Source: Sagittula stellata E-37 (lineage in GTDB: Bacteria > Pseudomonadota > Alphaproteobacteria > Rhodobacterales > Rhodobacteraceae). From it: a stretch of DNA of 64,000 nucleotides. The position numbers and the translations under genes were made by a program. The notes beneath the pieces were generated by a model that saw nothing but the letters and a program-made list of their open reading frames with translations, did not search any database and was not told the origin of the DNA. The stretch covers positions 1,807,501-1,871,500 of the forward strand of contig NZ_CP155729.1 of NCBI RefSeq assembly GCF_039724765.1. Reading direction: 5' to 3'. This document shows positions 44,226-53,471 of the stretch, piece after piece; position 1 is the stretch's first letter, and the number at the start of each line of letters is the position of its first letter.

Positions 44226-45281
44226 ATGACCACTCGGAGAACTTTCATTGGCGCAGCCGCGGCCTTGACCACGGCACTCTTGACCACGACCTCGGCCATG
44301 GCGCAGGAGGTCACGCTGACCCTGCACCAGTTCCTGCCGGCGCAAGCGAACGTGCCGAAAGACGTTCTGGATGTCTGGGCGGACAACGTCGAGGAGGCCT
44401 CCGATGGCCGCATCGAGATCGAGCGCTATCCCTCCATGCAGCTTGGCGGGACCCCGCCGGAACTGATGGACCAGGCCATTGACGGCATCGCGGACATCGT
44501 CTGGACCGTGGTCGGCTACACGCCGGGCCGCTATCCGTCGACCGAGGTTTTCGAACTGCCGTTCATGGTGTCCGACGCCCGCGCGGCTTCCTATGCATAC
44601 TGGAAGATGTTCGAAGAGCACATGAAGGACGGCGAGTTCGCCGATGTGAAGATCCTCGGCACCTGGGTGCATGGCCCGGGCATGTTCCACACCAACAAGC
44701 CGGTCGCGGTGCCGTCCGATCTGGAAGGCATGAAGATCCGCGGCGGTTCACGCCTGGTGAACGATCTCCTGACCCGCGTCGGCGCAGAGCCCATCGGGAT
44801 GCCGGTTCCGGCGATTTCCGAGGCCCTGTCGAAGGGCGTGATCGACGGCACGACCATCCCCTGGGAAGTCACCAGTGCGCTGAAGGTGCCGGAGCTGGTC
44901 GGGAACCACACCGAATTCGACGGTCCCGCACTCTATAACCTGACCTTCGTGCTGGCGATGAACAAGGACGCCTACGAGAGCCTGCCAGAGGATCTGCAGG
45001 AGGTGATCGATAGCCAGTCGGGCCTCGCGTTCTCGATCTTCGCCGGCGGTACGCAGGCGGATGCGGACGGTCCGGCGCGCCAGATCGCCGTCGACCGGGG
45101 CAACAATATCGTCACCGTGTCCCAGGAAGATGCCAAGGCGTGGGATGCCCTCGTCAACCCGATCTACGAGACGTGGGTTGCGGAGATGAACGACAAGGGC
45201 ATCGACGGCCAGGCGCTGATCGACGAGGCCAAGAGCCTGATGGAGGAATACGACCCCTCCATGGACACCTACGGCAAGTGA
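44226..45281 (+). CDS. dctP: TRAP transporter substrate-binding protein (DctP family)
   Basis: 351 aa from ATG 44226 with AGGGAGGA upstream. The N-terminal signal has a twin-Arg-like start (TTRRTFIGAAAALTT) and ends near SAMA. DctP-family features include QLGGTPPELMDQAIDGIADIVW, GMKIRGGSRLVNDLLTRVGA (with the conserved substrate-carboxylate Arg) and ISEALSKGVIDGT. It delivers an organic acid to the DctQM permease. The operator motif and neighbouring CoA ligases suggest an aromatic acid (inference). Confidence 0.93.
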   Translation: MTTRRTFIGAAAALTTALLTTTSAMAQEVTLTLHQFLPAQANVPKDVLDVWADNVEEASDGRIEIERYPSMQLGGTPPELMDQAIDGIADIVWTVVGYTPGRYPSTEVFELPFMVSDARAASYAYWKMFEEHMKDGEFADVKILGTWVHGPGMFHTNKPVAVPSDLEGMKIRGGSRLVNDLLTRVGAEPIGMPVPAISEALSKGVIDGTTIPWEVTSALKVPELVGNHTEFDGPALYNLTFVLAMNKDAYESLPEDLQEVIDSQSGLAFSIFAGGTQADADGPARQIAVDRGNNIVTVSQEDAKAWDALVNPIYETWVAEMNDKGIDGQALIDEAKSLMEEYDPSMDTYGK

Positions 45282-45357
45282 GCCGGGTCCGGGGCCGCGC
45301 GGATCGGCGCGGCCCCGGTTTCACCCTTATTAATCCGAGAGTTGGGGGAAAGCTGCG

Positions 45358-45951
45358 ATGGCCGGTCTGCACCGCATCGTCCTTGGCCTTGCACGCCTGA
45401 TGGCGCTTCTTGGCGGGGCCGTGCTGACGTTCCTGATCCTGATCACCTGCCTGTCGATCATTGGACGGGCCGGGAATTCCCTGCTGCACGGGATGGTCGG
45501 CGCGGGGTTCCTGCCTGGGCTGGCGCAAGGGCTGATCGACTGGGGCATCGGCGCGATCCCCGGCGACTTCGAACTTGTCGAGGCGGGCATGGCGTTCTGC
45601 ATCTTCGCCTTCCTCCCGTTCTGCACCGTCACCGGGGGGCACGCCGCCGTGGACGTCTTTACCAACTTCCTGCCGCGTATGGCCAACCGGGTTCTTGAGG
45701 TTGCGATTTCAATTCTGTTCGCTGTGGTGCTGGTCGTGATCGCCTTGCAGCTCGAAGAGGGCATGGCGCGCAAGGTCTCGTCCGGGCAGACCACGCTGTT
45801 GCTGCAGTTCCCGGTGTGGTGGGCCTATGCCCTCAGCCTTACCGGGGCGGCGGTGGCTGCCGTCGTCGGCGTCTACATGGCGATCGTGCGGATCTACGAA
45901 CTTATGACCGGGCGCGTGATCGCCCCGAACGCTGTGGGGGCAGACCATTGA
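45358..45951 (+). CDS. dctQ: TRAP transporter small permease (DctQ)
   Basis: 197 aa with four predicted TM helices, including LMALLGGAVLTFLILITCL and VLEVAISILFAVVLVVIAL. It has the family size and position between DctP and DctM. Its stop overlaps the dctM start. Confidence 0.92.
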   Translation: MAGLHRIVLGLARLMALLGGAVLTFLILITCLSIIGRAGNSLLHGMVGAGFLPGLAQGLIDWGIGAIPGDFELVEAGMAFCIFAFLPFCTVTGGHAAVDVFTNFLPRMANRVLEVAISILFAVVLVVIALQLEEGMARKVSSGQTTLLLQFPVWWAYALSLTGAAVAAVVGVYMAIVRIYELMTGRVIAPNAVGADH

Positions 45952-47264
45952 GCAATCTCGAGATCGGCATCTGGTCCTTCCCGGCGCTGCTGCTTCTGAT
46001 TTTCCTGCGCGTGCCCATCGGGCTTGCCATGTTCTCGGCGGGTTTCACGGGCATGTGGCTGGTGATGGGCAACACCCGGCTGCCGATGGCGCAGCTCAAG
46101 GACCTGGCCTATTCGACCTTCTCCAACTACTCGCTGTCCATCGTGCCGATGTTCCTGCTGATGGGCTACTTCGCGACGCTCGGCGGGATGAGCCAGGCGC
46201 TGTTCAAGGCGGCGGAATCGTGGCTGGGGCACAGGCGCGGCGGGGTGGCCATGGCGGCCATCGGGGCCTGCGCGGGCTTTGGCGCGATCTGCGGATCGTC
46301 GCTGGCCACCGCCGCCACCATGAGCCGCGTCGCCCTGCCGGAGCTTAAGCGCTACGGCTACGACGGCGGGTTCTCGACGGCGACGCTGGCGGCGGGGGGC
46401 ACCCTGGGCATCCTGATCCCGCCCTCGGTCGTGCTGGTGATCTATGCCATTCTGACCGAGCAGAACATCGCCAAGCTGTTTCTTGCCGCTTTCGTGCCAG
46501 GTGTCCTGGCCGCCATCGGCTACATGATCGCCGTGTCGATCTACGTGCGGGTGAACCCCAAGAGCGCCGGTGTCCGTGAACCGCAGCCCATGTCCGACCG
46601 CATTCGGGCGATGATCGACGTCTGGCCGGTGCTGTTGGTCTTCGTCGCGGTGGTCGGCGGGATCTATGGCGGCATCTTCACCCCGACCGAAGGTGCGGCT
46701 GTCGGTGCGCTTGGGACAGGTATCATCGCGCTGGTTAACAGGGGCCTGACGTGGCGCACGCTGCTGGAGAGCTTCACCGACACAGCGCGGTCCTCGGCGA
46801 TGATCTTCTTCATCGTTCTGGGGGCGGCCTTCTACAACGCGTTTCTCGCCCGGACACGCCTGCCGCAAGAGTTGTCGTCCTGGGTCGTGGACCTGGGCCT
46901 GTCGCCCGTCGCGGTTCTGGCGGTGATCCTGATCGTCTACCTGATCCTTGGTTGTTTCATGGACAGCCTCTCGATGATCCTGTTGACCATCCCGATCTTC
47001 TTCCCGGTGATCTCGGCGCTGGATTTCGGCCTGTCGCCGGAGAACACGGCGATCTGGTTCGGTATCCTGGTCCTGATCGTCGTGGAGGTCGGGCTGATCA
47101 CCCCGCCGGTGGGGATGAATCTGTTCGTCATCAATGCGATGGACCCGGAAACGCCCATGGTGAAGACCTATTCGGCGGTGCTGTACTACGTGATCTCGGA
47201 CCTGTTGCGGGTGGTGCTGCTGGTGGCCTTCCCGGCGATCACGCTGTTCCTGCTGCCAGGCTGA
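45948..47264 (+). CDS. dctM: TRAP transporter large permease (DctM)
   Basis: 438 aa. The TTG at 45948 overlaps the dctQ stop (TTGA). About twelve TM helices. Signature segments are GACAGFGAICGSSLATAATM, GGTLGILIPPSVVLVIYA and LGCFMDSLSMILLTIPIFFP. It is the ion-coupled transport subunit (sodium or proton gradient). Confidence 0.93.
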   Translation: MSNLEIGIWSFPALLLLIFLRVPIGLAMFSAGFTGMWLVMGNTRLPMAQLKDLAYSTFSNYSLSIVPMFLLMGYFATLGGMSQALFKAAESWLGHRRGGVAMAAIGACAGFGAICGSSLATAATMSRVALPELKRYGYDGGFSTATLAAGGTLGILIPPSVVLVIYAILTEQNIAKLFLAAFVPGVLAAIGYMIAVSIYVRVNPKSAGVREPQPMSDRIRAMIDVWPVLLVFVAVVGGIYGGIFTPTEGAAVGALGTGIIALVNRGLTWRTLLESFTDTARSSAMIFFIVLGAAFYNAFLARTRLPQELSSWVVDLGLSPVAVLAVILIVYLILGCFMDSLSMILLTIPIFFPVISALDFGLSPENTAIWFGILVLIVVEVGLITPPVGMNLFVINAMDPETPMVKTYSAVLYYVISDLLRVVLLVAFPAITLFLLPG

Positions 47265-47276
47265 CCGGGTGGGGGC

Positions 47277-47300
47277 GGGCGGAGTGAAACTCCGCCCTAC
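47277..47300. repeat. Intergenic hairpin repeat, copy 1
   Basis: GGGCGGAG (47277-47284) pairs with CTCCGCCC (47290-47297) around TGAAA and is followed by TAC. A second copy with the same TGAAA loop lies at 50366-50390. It follows dctM and may act in termination. Confidence 0.6.
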
Positions 47301-47460
47301 GGACTGTCGTTCCGCGTGGCTGGCCGGGAGATACGACAGGACGGTTTCGGGTGCGTCGGGCCTGCCGGGCGCGCCGATGGTCATCGGGGAAGGGGCTCTG
47401 CCCCGCTCGGCCCTTGAAGCGCCCTTCGGACGCTTCACCGCTGCGCGGGCGGCCCTCGCC

Positions 47461-47486
47461 CCCCGAGGTATTTGGACAAGGTGAAG
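47461..47486. repeat. Dispersed intergenic repeat (CCCCGAGGTATTT type)
   Basis: CCCCGAGGTATTTGG followed by ACAAGGTGAAG. Related copies are at 35042, 58641 and 62384. It ends 25 bp before the SDR gene. Confidence 0.55.
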
Positions 47487-47511
47487 CAGCGGGGCTGCGG
47501 GAGAGGATGTT

Positions 47512-48273
47512 ATGAAGATTGCAGGACAGGTGGCGATCGTCACGGGGGGCGCGAGCGGATTGGGCGCTGCCACGGCGCGGCGGCTGGCGGCGGAAGGTGC
47601 CAAGGTCGGGATCCTGGATTTCGACGGCGACGGCGCCGCGGCCATGGCACGCGAGATCGGCGGCATGGCGGTGAAGACCGACGTGGGGCTTGAAGCTTCG
47701 GTCGCGGATGCCGTGGCGGAGGTCAAACAGCGGCTGGGCGCGCCGCGGATCGCGGTGTCCTGCGCCGGGATCGGATTGGCGGGCCGGGTCGTGGGGCGCG
47801 ACGGGGCATTGTCGACGGACCTGTTCGAGAAGACCATCCGGGTGAACCTGATGGGCACCTACTACGTGATGAGCCACGCGGCGCGCGAGATGATGGCGCT
47901 GGAACCTCTGGAGAGCGGCGAGCGTGGCGTGGTGGTGAACACCGCATCGGTCGCCTACGAGGACGGGCAGATCGGGCAAGTGGCCTATTCGGCATCGAAG
48001 GGGGCCATCGCGTCGATGTGCCTGCCGGCGGCGCGCGAGATGGCGAAGCAGGGCGTGCGGGTCATGGCCATCGCGCCGGGCCTGTTCAACACACCGATGA
48101 TGGAAGGGCTGCCGCAGGAGACGGTGGACGGGATCGTGGCCAACGTCCCGTTCCCGCATCGGCTGGGCGATCCGGCGGAATATGCGCAGCTTGTCTGCCA
48201 GATCCTCGACAGCCCTTACCTGAACGGCTCCGTCATCCGTCTGGATGGGGCGGTGCGGTTGCCCCAGCGGTAA
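47512..48273 (+). CDS. Short-chain dehydrogenase (3-hydroxyacyl-CoA dehydrogenase type)
   Basis: 253 aa. NAD-binding motif TGGASGLGAATA with an acidic residue (LDFDGD) that favours NAD. The active-site Ser is in NTASVAYEDG, and the catalytic YxxxK is YSASKGA. The pattern after the active site (APGLFNTPMMEGLPQ) resembles type-2 3-hydroxyacyl-CoA dehydrogenases (HSD17B10). It lies between the TRAP genes and an acyl-CoA ligase, so oxidation of an aromatic side-chain CoA intermediate is plausible. Confidence 0.85.
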   Translation: MKIAGQVAIVTGGASGLGAATARRLAAEGAKVGILDFDGDGAAAMAREIGGMAVKTDVGLEASVADAVAEVKQRLGAPRIAVSCAGIGLAGRVVGRDGALSTDLFEKTIRVNLMGTYYVMSHAAREMMALEPLESGERGVVVNTASVAYEDGQIGQVAYSASKGAIASMCLPAAREMAKQGVRVMAIAPGLFNTPMMEGLPQETVDGIVANVPFPHRLGDPAEYAQLVCQILDSPYLNGSVIRLDGAVRLPQR

Positions 48274-48293
48274 TCTTTCCAGGGGGATAAGCC

Positions 48294-50081
48294 ATGAGCT
48301 TGAAGTATCGCGCGCACAGCGTTGCAAGGCAGGACCGGGCCGACGGGGCGATCCTGCTGACCTCGGGTTACGAGATGAGCTCGGTTGCGGACAGGACCGG
48401 CGACTGGGTCGACCGGTGGGCCCGCGAGGCGCCGGAGCGGGTGTTCATCGCCGAGCGGTCCGGCGCGGGCTGGCGAGAGGTCAGCTATGCCGAAACGCGG
48501 GAGACGGTGCGTGCCCTGGCGGCGGCGCTGCTGGCGCGGGGCATGGGGCCGGACACGCCGATCGTGGTGATCTCGGGGAACGGTGTCGACCATGGGTTGC
48601 TGACGCTTGCGGCGCAGTACGTCGGCGTGCCCACCGTGCCTTTGGCCGAGCAGTATGCGCTGATCCCGGAGGCCCGGGGGCATCTGCGCCACTGTGTCGA
48701 AGTCGTCCGCCCGACGATGGTGTTCGCCGACGACGGAGAGCGTTTCGGCGATGCGCTGGCGCTGGAGATTTTCGAGGGAACAGAGAAGGTTGTGTCGCGC
48801 AATGCGCGCGCCGGCATGACCGCGCTGGAGACGATGACGGGCGGCTCGGACGTCGGCGTGGACGCGGCGGCGCAGGCGGTCGGTCCGGACAGCGTGGCAA
48901 AGTTCCTGATGACCTCGGGCTCGACCTCGCACCCCAAGGCGGTGGTGACGACCCAGCGGATGATGTGTGCCAACCAGGCGCAGCTTCTGGATGCCCTGCC
49001 GTTTCTGGGAGAGCGGCCGCCGCGGATCGTCGACTGGCTGCCGTGGAACCATGTCTTCGGCGGGTCGCACAACTTCAACATGATGCTGGCGAATGGCGGT
49101 TCGCTTTACATCGACGGCGGCAAACCGACCCCCGCGCTGATCGGAAAAAGCATTGAAAACAACCGTTTGATCGGCGGAACGCTGGCCTTCAACGTGCCGG
49201 TGGGCTTTGCGCAGATGTGCGAGGCGATGAAGGCGGACGCGGTGCTTCGGCAGAGGTACTTCGAGCAGCTCGACATGGTGTTTTATGCAGGCGCGTCGCT
49301 GCCTCAGGACGTGTGGGACGATCTGGAGACCATGGCGCGCGAGGTTCGGGGCGAAATGCCGCTGATGCTGTCTTCGTGGGGTCTGACGGAGACTGGACCG
49401 GCCTGCCTGATACAGCATGAACCGACCGAACGGTCCGGGATCGTGGGCGTGCCGATGACCGGGGTTGAGGTAAAGCTTCTGCCCGACGAAGACATGCGCT
49501 GCGAAATCCGTGTGCGCGGGCCGAATATCATGCCCGGTTATCTCAACGACCCGAAGAAGACGGCGGAGGCGTTTGACGAAGAAGGTTTTTTCCTGACAGG
49601 CGACGCTATGAAGTTCGTCGATCCGAACGACTTGAACAAGGGGATGAAGTTCGACGGGCGGATTTCGGAGGATTTCAAGCTGTTGACCGGGACCTGGGTC
49701 AGGGCGGCGAACCTGCGTCTGGAATTGTTGAAGGATCTCAGTCCTCTGGTTCAGGATCTTGTGGTCTGCGGTGCGGACCGCAACGAGATCGGTGTGCTGA
49801 TCTTCCCTTCGGGAGCGGCGATGGAGCTGGGCGTGCGCGAAGGGCCGCTGGTCTGGTCGGAGCGGCTGGAGGCGGCGCTGGTGGAAAAGCTGCGGGCGCG
49901 GGGAGAGCACGGATCGGCCACGCGGGTGACGCGCGCGCTGGTGATGAGCGATCCGCCGTCGATGGGCGACGGTGAGATTACGGCCAAGGGGAATCTCAAC
50001 TTCCGCAAGGTGCAGACCCGGAGGGAGGCTTTGGTTTCAAGGCTTTACGACAACGCCGACCGGCACGTGGTGCGTCTCTGA
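48294..50081 (+). CDS. AMP-forming acyl-CoA ligase, feruloyl-CoA-synthetase-like
   Basis: 595 aa with the ATG at 48294. Adenylation motifs are present: P-loop MTSGSTSHPKAV, SSWGLTETGP, LTGDAMKFVD and a C-terminal GEITAKGNLNFRKV containing the catalytic Lys. The short C-terminal domain and the segment DWLPWNHVFGGSHNFN are characteristic of feruloyl-CoA synthetases acting on phenolic or cinnamic acids. Adjacent TRAP and SDR genes suggest an uptake and side-chain degradation unit. The true substrate is unknown. Confidence 0.85.
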   Translation: MSLKYRAHSVARQDRADGAILLTSGYEMSSVADRTGDWVDRWAREAPERVFIAERSGAGWREVSYAETRETVRALAAALLARGMGPDTPIVVISGNGVDHGLLTLAAQYVGVPTVPLAEQYALIPEARGHLRHCVEVVRPTMVFADDGERFGDALALEIFEGTEKVVSRNARAGMTALETMTGGSDVGVDAAAQAVGPDSVAKFLMTSGSTSHPKAVVTTQRMMCANQAQLLDALPFLGERPPRIVDWLPWNHVFGGSHNFNMMLANGGSLYIDGGKPTPALIGKSIENNRLIGGTLAFNVPVGFAQMCEAMKADAVLRQRYFEQLDMVFYAGASLPQDVWDDLETMAREVRGEMPLMLSSWGLTETGPACLIQHEPTERSGIVGVPMTGVEVKLLPDEDMRCEIRVRGPNIMPGYLNDPKKTAEAFDEEGFFLTGDAMKFVDPNDLNKGMKFDGRISEDFKLLTGTWVRAANLRLELLKDLSPLVQDLVVCGADRNEIGVLIFPSGAAMELGVREGPLVWSERLEAALVEKLRARGEHGSATRVTRALVMSDPPSMGDGEITAKGNLNFRKVQTRREALVSRLYDNADRHVVRL

Positions 50082-50118
50082 GGCGTTAACCCATATTGAC
50101 GAAACCTGTCTGGTTCAC

Positions 50119-50153
50119 GGCGCGCGCGGAGGGGTTAATCCGTCGCGCGCGCC
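50119..50153. repeat. GC-rich inverted repeat after the CoA-ligase gene
   Basis: GGCGCGCGCGGA (50119-50130) can pair with TCCGTCGCGCGCGCC (50139-50153) with a small bulge, loop GGGGTTAA. It is 38 bp after the stop and has no T tract. Confidence 0.45.
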
Positions 50154-50240
50154 TGTGCCTGCCGGATGTTGTGGGGTGACGCGGTCGCAGCCACAAAGGA
50201 TGAATCATTGTTAACCTCTTTCCCCGGCGCGTTATGGGAC

Positions 50241-50275
50241 GAACCGGCCGGTTCAGGGGGTCGAACCGGCCGGTT
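50241..50275. promoter_or_regulatory. Tandem perfect palindromes, candidate operator
   Basis: GAACCGGCCGGTTC (50241-50254), a perfect 14-bp palindrome, recurs as GAACCGGCCGGTT (50263-50275), 22 bp apart, about two helical turns on the same face. It lies in the 525-bp gap before bclA. It could bind a dimeric regulator cooperatively. No regulator is identified. Confidence 0.5.
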
Positions 50276-50365
50276 GGTAACCTTTGCCGCGCCCAGGGGC
50301 GTTTCCGGCGTTGCGCGGGACGGACTTTTCTTAACCTTCGGCGGTGGACGGGCGTCGCGGGGCGG

Positions 50366-50390
50366 GGGCGGCGTGAAACCCCGCCCTACG
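50366..50390. repeat. Intergenic hairpin repeat, copy 2
   Basis: GGGCGGCG pairs with CCCCGCCC around TGAAA (one mismatch) and is followed by TACG. It matches the copy at 47277-47300. Confidence 0.55.
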
Positions 50391-50450
50391 CGCTGGTGCG
50401 CAATTCCGAGCCGGGCCGCGAGGATCAAACCCGGTTTGGCTGTCAATTAT

Positions 50451-50526
50451 TGCACTATATTGCCAAAAGATGCGCGCGATACCTATATCTGTTTGCCTGT
50501 CGGTCAATCATTGGCATTATAGCGCA
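50451..50526. promoter_or_regulatory. BoxR operator candidates upstream of bclA
   Basis: TGCACTATATTGCC (50451-50464) and its inverted relative GGCATTATAGCGCA (50513-50526, reverse TGCGCTATAATGCC) bracket a likely promoter 80-160 bp before bclA. The same motif is found before boxC and boxR. BoxR/BzdR proteins are known to bind TGCA-containing operators and to release with benzoyl-CoA. Confidence 0.6.
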
Positions 50527-50606
50527 CAAGCGACTCTGGGAGGAGGACCCCGGAGGCCATCTGAGGAGAGGACCCGGGGGCGACCCCGGGCGCTGGGAGG
50601 GAAAAC

Positions 50607-52175
50607 ATGACAGAAAACCAGAACGCGGCGCTGCATTTCGTGGACCGCCACCTGAGCGAAGGCCGTGCCGACAAGGTCGCCTTTCGCGAGGCAGCCGGGA
50701 AAACACGCAGCCTGACCTACGGACAGCTTTCGGCGCGGTCCGACCTTGTGGCCGGGGCGCTGGGCGCGGCGGGCATCCAGCCGGAACAGCGGGTGGCCTG
50801 CCTCGTGCTGGACCAGATCGAATACCCGGAAATCTTCTGGGGCGCGCTCAAGGCGCATGTGATCCCCATCGCGCTGAACACGCTGCTGACGCCGGAGACC
50901 TATGACTTCATCCTGCGCGACAGCCGGGCGGTGTGCCTGTTCGTGTCCCGCGAACTTTATGACACGGTGAAGCCGGTTCTGGCGGAAAACCCCTTCCTGC
51001 GGCACGTCGTGGTGATCGGCGACGACACGCCCGAGGGCTGCCTGAACTACGAGCGCTGCCTGGAGGGGGCGGAGGCTGTGCCGGTGGCGCAGGTGAGCGA
51101 GGACGAATGCGCCTTCTGGCTCTATTCCTCGGGCTCCACCGGGCAGCCGAAGGGCGTGCGCCATGTGCATGGCGCCTTGCGGGCCACGGCGGACACCTAC
51201 GGCGCGCAGGTGCTGGGCATCGAGGAGGACGACGTGGTTTTTTCCGTCGCGAAGATCTTCTTTGCCTACGGGCTGGGCAACGCGATGACCTTTCCGATGT
51301 CGGTGGGGGCCACGACGATCCTGTTCAACGGGCGGCCCGTGCCGGAGGTGGCGGCGCAGATCATCCGGGACGAGCGGCCGACGATCTTCTGCGGGGTGCC
51401 GACGCTTTATGCCGCCACGGTGCACTGGCTGGAGAAGAACGGTGTGCCGGAGCATCGGCTGCGCGCCTGCATCTCGGCGGGTGAGGCGCTGCCGACCGAG
51501 GTGGGCACGGCGTGGCTGAGGCTGTGGGGCGTGGATATCCTCGACGGTGTGGGATCGACCGAGATGCTGCACATCTTCCTGTCGAACCGTCCCGGCGACG
51601 TGGTCTACGGCACGTCCGGCATGGCCGTCCCCGGTTACGAGCTGCGCTGCGTCGACGAGGAGGGCAACCAGATCGCCCCGGGCGGGGTGGGCGAGCTGCT
51701 GGTGCGGGGCGCCTCTGCGGCGGAAGGGTACTGGAACAAGCGTTCCAAGAGCCGCGCGACTTTCGAGGGGGAGTGGACGCGCACCGGCGACAAGTACGAG
51801 ATCACCGAAGAGGGGCGTTTCGTCTACTGCGGGCGGACCGACGACATGTTCAAGGTGTCGGGCATCTGGGTGTCGCCCTTCGAGGTGGAGCAGGCGCTGG
51901 TGGCGCATCCCGGCGTGCTGGAGGCGGCGGTCGTGCCATGGCGCGACGACGACGATCTTGAGAAACCGAAGGCCTTCGTGGTGCTGAAGGAGGGCGCGGA
52001 TGCGGGCGAGGTCATCGGCGCGCTGAAAGAGTTCGTGAAGGCCCGGGTCGGCGCGTGGAAATACCCGCGCTGGGTGCAGGTGGTGGAGGATCTGCCGAAG
52101 ACCGCCACCGGCAAGATCCAGCGGTTCAAGCTGAGGGCGCAGGCGGCGCCGGAGAAGATGGAGGGCGTGGCATGA
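50607..52175 (+). CDS. bclA: Benzoate-CoA ligase
   Basis: 522 aa from ATG 50607 with GGGAGGG upstream. AMP-forming ligase: P-loop YSSGSTGQPKGV, the aromatic-acid pocket and hinge region FFAYGLGNAMTFPM, DGVGSTEMLHIF (typical of benzoate-CoA ligases), TGDKYE and the catalytic Lys in PKTATGKIQRFKL. It makes benzoyl-CoA, the first step of the box pathway. It overlaps the hydrolase gene by 4 bp. Confidence 0.93.
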   Translation: MTENQNAALHFVDRHLSEGRADKVAFREAAGKTRSLTYGQLSARSDLVAGALGAAGIQPEQRVACLVLDQIEYPEIFWGALKAHVIPIALNTLLTPETYDFILRDSRAVCLFVSRELYDTVKPVLAENPFLRHVVVIGDDTPEGCLNYERCLEGAEAVPVAQVSEDECAFWLYSSGSTGQPKGVRHVHGALRATADTYGAQVLGIEEDDVVFSVAKIFFAYGLGNAMTFPMSVGATTILFNGRPVPEVAAQIIRDERPTIFCGVPTLYAATVHWLEKNGVPEHRLRACISAGEALPTEVGTAWLRLWGVDILDGVGSTEMLHIFLSNRPGDVVYGTSGMAVPGYELRCVDEEGNQIAPGGVGELLVRGASAAEGYWNKRSKSRATFEGEWTRTGDKYEITEEGRFVYCGRTDDMFKVSGIWVSPFEVEQALVAHPGVLEAAVVPWRDDDDLEKPKAFVVLKEGADAGEVIGALKEFVKARVGAWKYPRWVQVVEDLPKTATGKIQRFKLRAQAAPEKMEGVA

Positions 52176-52978
52176 CGTGGCCGACAGAGATCAGGGCGGG
52201 CGGCAAACGCCTGGAATGCGCGGGCTTCGGGCCCGCGCCCGACAAGGCGCCGACGCTGGTGCTGCTGCATGAAGGGCTGGGGTCGCTGGCGCTGTGGCGG
52301 GATTTCCCTCAGCGGCTGGCGGACGCCACGGGCTGGGGCGTCTTCGTCTGGTCGCGGGCGGGCTATGGCCGATCCGAGGCGGCGGAACTGCCGCGCCCGC
52401 TGGACTACATGACGCGCGAGGCCGTGGACGTGCTGCCGGAGGTGCTGGACGCTATCGGGTTCCGGCGCGGCGTGTTGATGGGGCATTCCGACGGCGCGAC
52501 GATCGCGGCGGAATACGCGGGCTCGGTCGAGGATTTCCGGGTGCGCGGGCTGGTACTGATGGCGCCGCATTTCTTCACCGAAGCCGGAGGGCTGGCCTCC
52601 ATCGCAGAGGCGAAGGCGGCGTTTGCCTCGGGCGGTCTGCGAGAGAAGATGGCGAAGTATCACGATGACCCCGAAGCGACGTTTCGCGGCTGGAACGATG
52701 CATGGCTGGCACCGGGGTTCCGCGACTGGCACGTGGGCGAGGTGATCGACTACTGGCGGGTGCCCTGCCTCGCGATCCAGGGGGCGGACGACCAGTACGG
52801 CTCGCTCGACCAGATCCGCGAGATCGAGAGCCGGTCCTATGCGCCGGTGGACACGGTCATCCTGCCGGGCGTGAAGCACGCGCCGCAGTCGGAGGCGCCG
52901 GAGGCGGTGCTGGAGGCGGTTGCGGAGTTCTGCGCCAGGCTTGCGCGGATCGAGGCGGCGGAGCCCGAGCTGGCGTGA
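52172..52978 (+). CDS. Alpha/beta hydrolase in the box operon
   Basis: 268 aa from ATG 52172 (ATGA overlap with bclA). The nucleophile elbow is MGHSDGATIAA. The oxyanion region is LHEGLGSLALW, the acid lies in IQGADDQYGS and the catalytic His in GVKHAPQSEAPEA. Hydrolases of this type accompany box genes in several bacteria. The substrate is unknown, possibly a CoA ester or lactone by-product. Coupled to the DUF309 gene by GTGA. Confidence 0.85.
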   Translation: MTWPTEIRAGGKRLECAGFGPAPDKAPTLVLLHEGLGSLALWRDFPQRLADATGWGVFVWSRAGYGRSEAAELPRPLDYMTREAVDVLPEVLDAIGFRRGVLMGHSDGATIAAEYAGSVEDFRVRGLVLMAPHFFTEAGGLASIAEAKAAFASGGLREKMAKYHDDPEATFRGWNDAWLAPGFRDWHVGEVIDYWRVPCLAIQGADDQYGSLDQIREIESRSYAPVDTVILPGVKHAPQSEAPEAVLEAVAEFCARLARIEAAEPELA

Positions 52979-53358
52979 GTTTCGTGCCCTATGTGCCGGG
53001 CCGGACGCCCCGGCCGCCGGACGGCGCCTACGATGCGCTCAAGGAGGTCTCGGTCCCGTTGCAGGCGTGCGGGGCCTGGCACGCGGGACTGCGGTTCTAC
53101 CGCGACGGGGCCTTCTGGGAGGCGCACGAGGTCTGGGAGGCAGTCTGGATGGCCGCGCCCGAGAAATCGGCGGAGAAGCTGATGGTGCAGGGTGTGATCC
53201 AGTTGGCCAACGCCCGGCTGAAGCGGCGGATGGGGCGGGATGCGGCGGCGGACCGGCTGGAGGAGATCGCCGCTGATCTGATGCGGGAAGCCTGGGCGCG
53301 TGGTGGTGAGGCCGTGATGGGCGTGATGCCGTCGGACAGTAGTATTTGTGAATTATAA
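52975..53358 (+). CDS. DUF309 protein
   Basis: 127 aa. GTG 52975 overlaps the hydrolase stop. The DUF309 signature is present: FYRDGAFWEAHEVWEAVW and LMVQGVIQLANARLK. It is an all-helical small family of unknown function. Its last codons overlap the first BoxR-like operator of the boxC promoter. Confidence 0.85.
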   Translation: MSFVPYVPGRTPRPPDGAYDALKEVSVPLQACGAWHAGLRFYRDGAFWEAHEVWEAVWMAAPEKSAEKLMVQGVIQLANARLKRRMGRDAAADRLEEIAADLMREAWARGGEAVMGVMPSDSSICEL

Positions 53359-53445
53359 TGCATGTATGGTGCGCTGTGCCGCTGCATATTTGGTAATATA
53401 GTGCGAAATTTGCATTGAGAGCTCAGTTTTTTGCGGTATAGTGCC
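53348..53445. promoter_or_regulatory. Three BoxR operator candidates upstream of boxC
   Basis: GTGAATTATAATGCA (53348-53362), GGTAATATAGTGCG (53392-53405) and TGCGGTATAGTGCC (53432-53445) are the same motif in one orientation, spaced 44 and 40 bp, about four helical turns. All lie within 125 bp of the boxC start. The first reversed is TGCATTATAATTCAC, nearly identical to the boxR site. Confidence 0.6.
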
Positions 53446-53471
53446 GTCAAGCGCGGGAGGAGAATGCGGCG

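Noticed and set aside
45894..47858. 654-codon minus-strand ORF opposite dctM
   Set aside because: His/Gln/Arg-rich shadow of a membrane protein gene.
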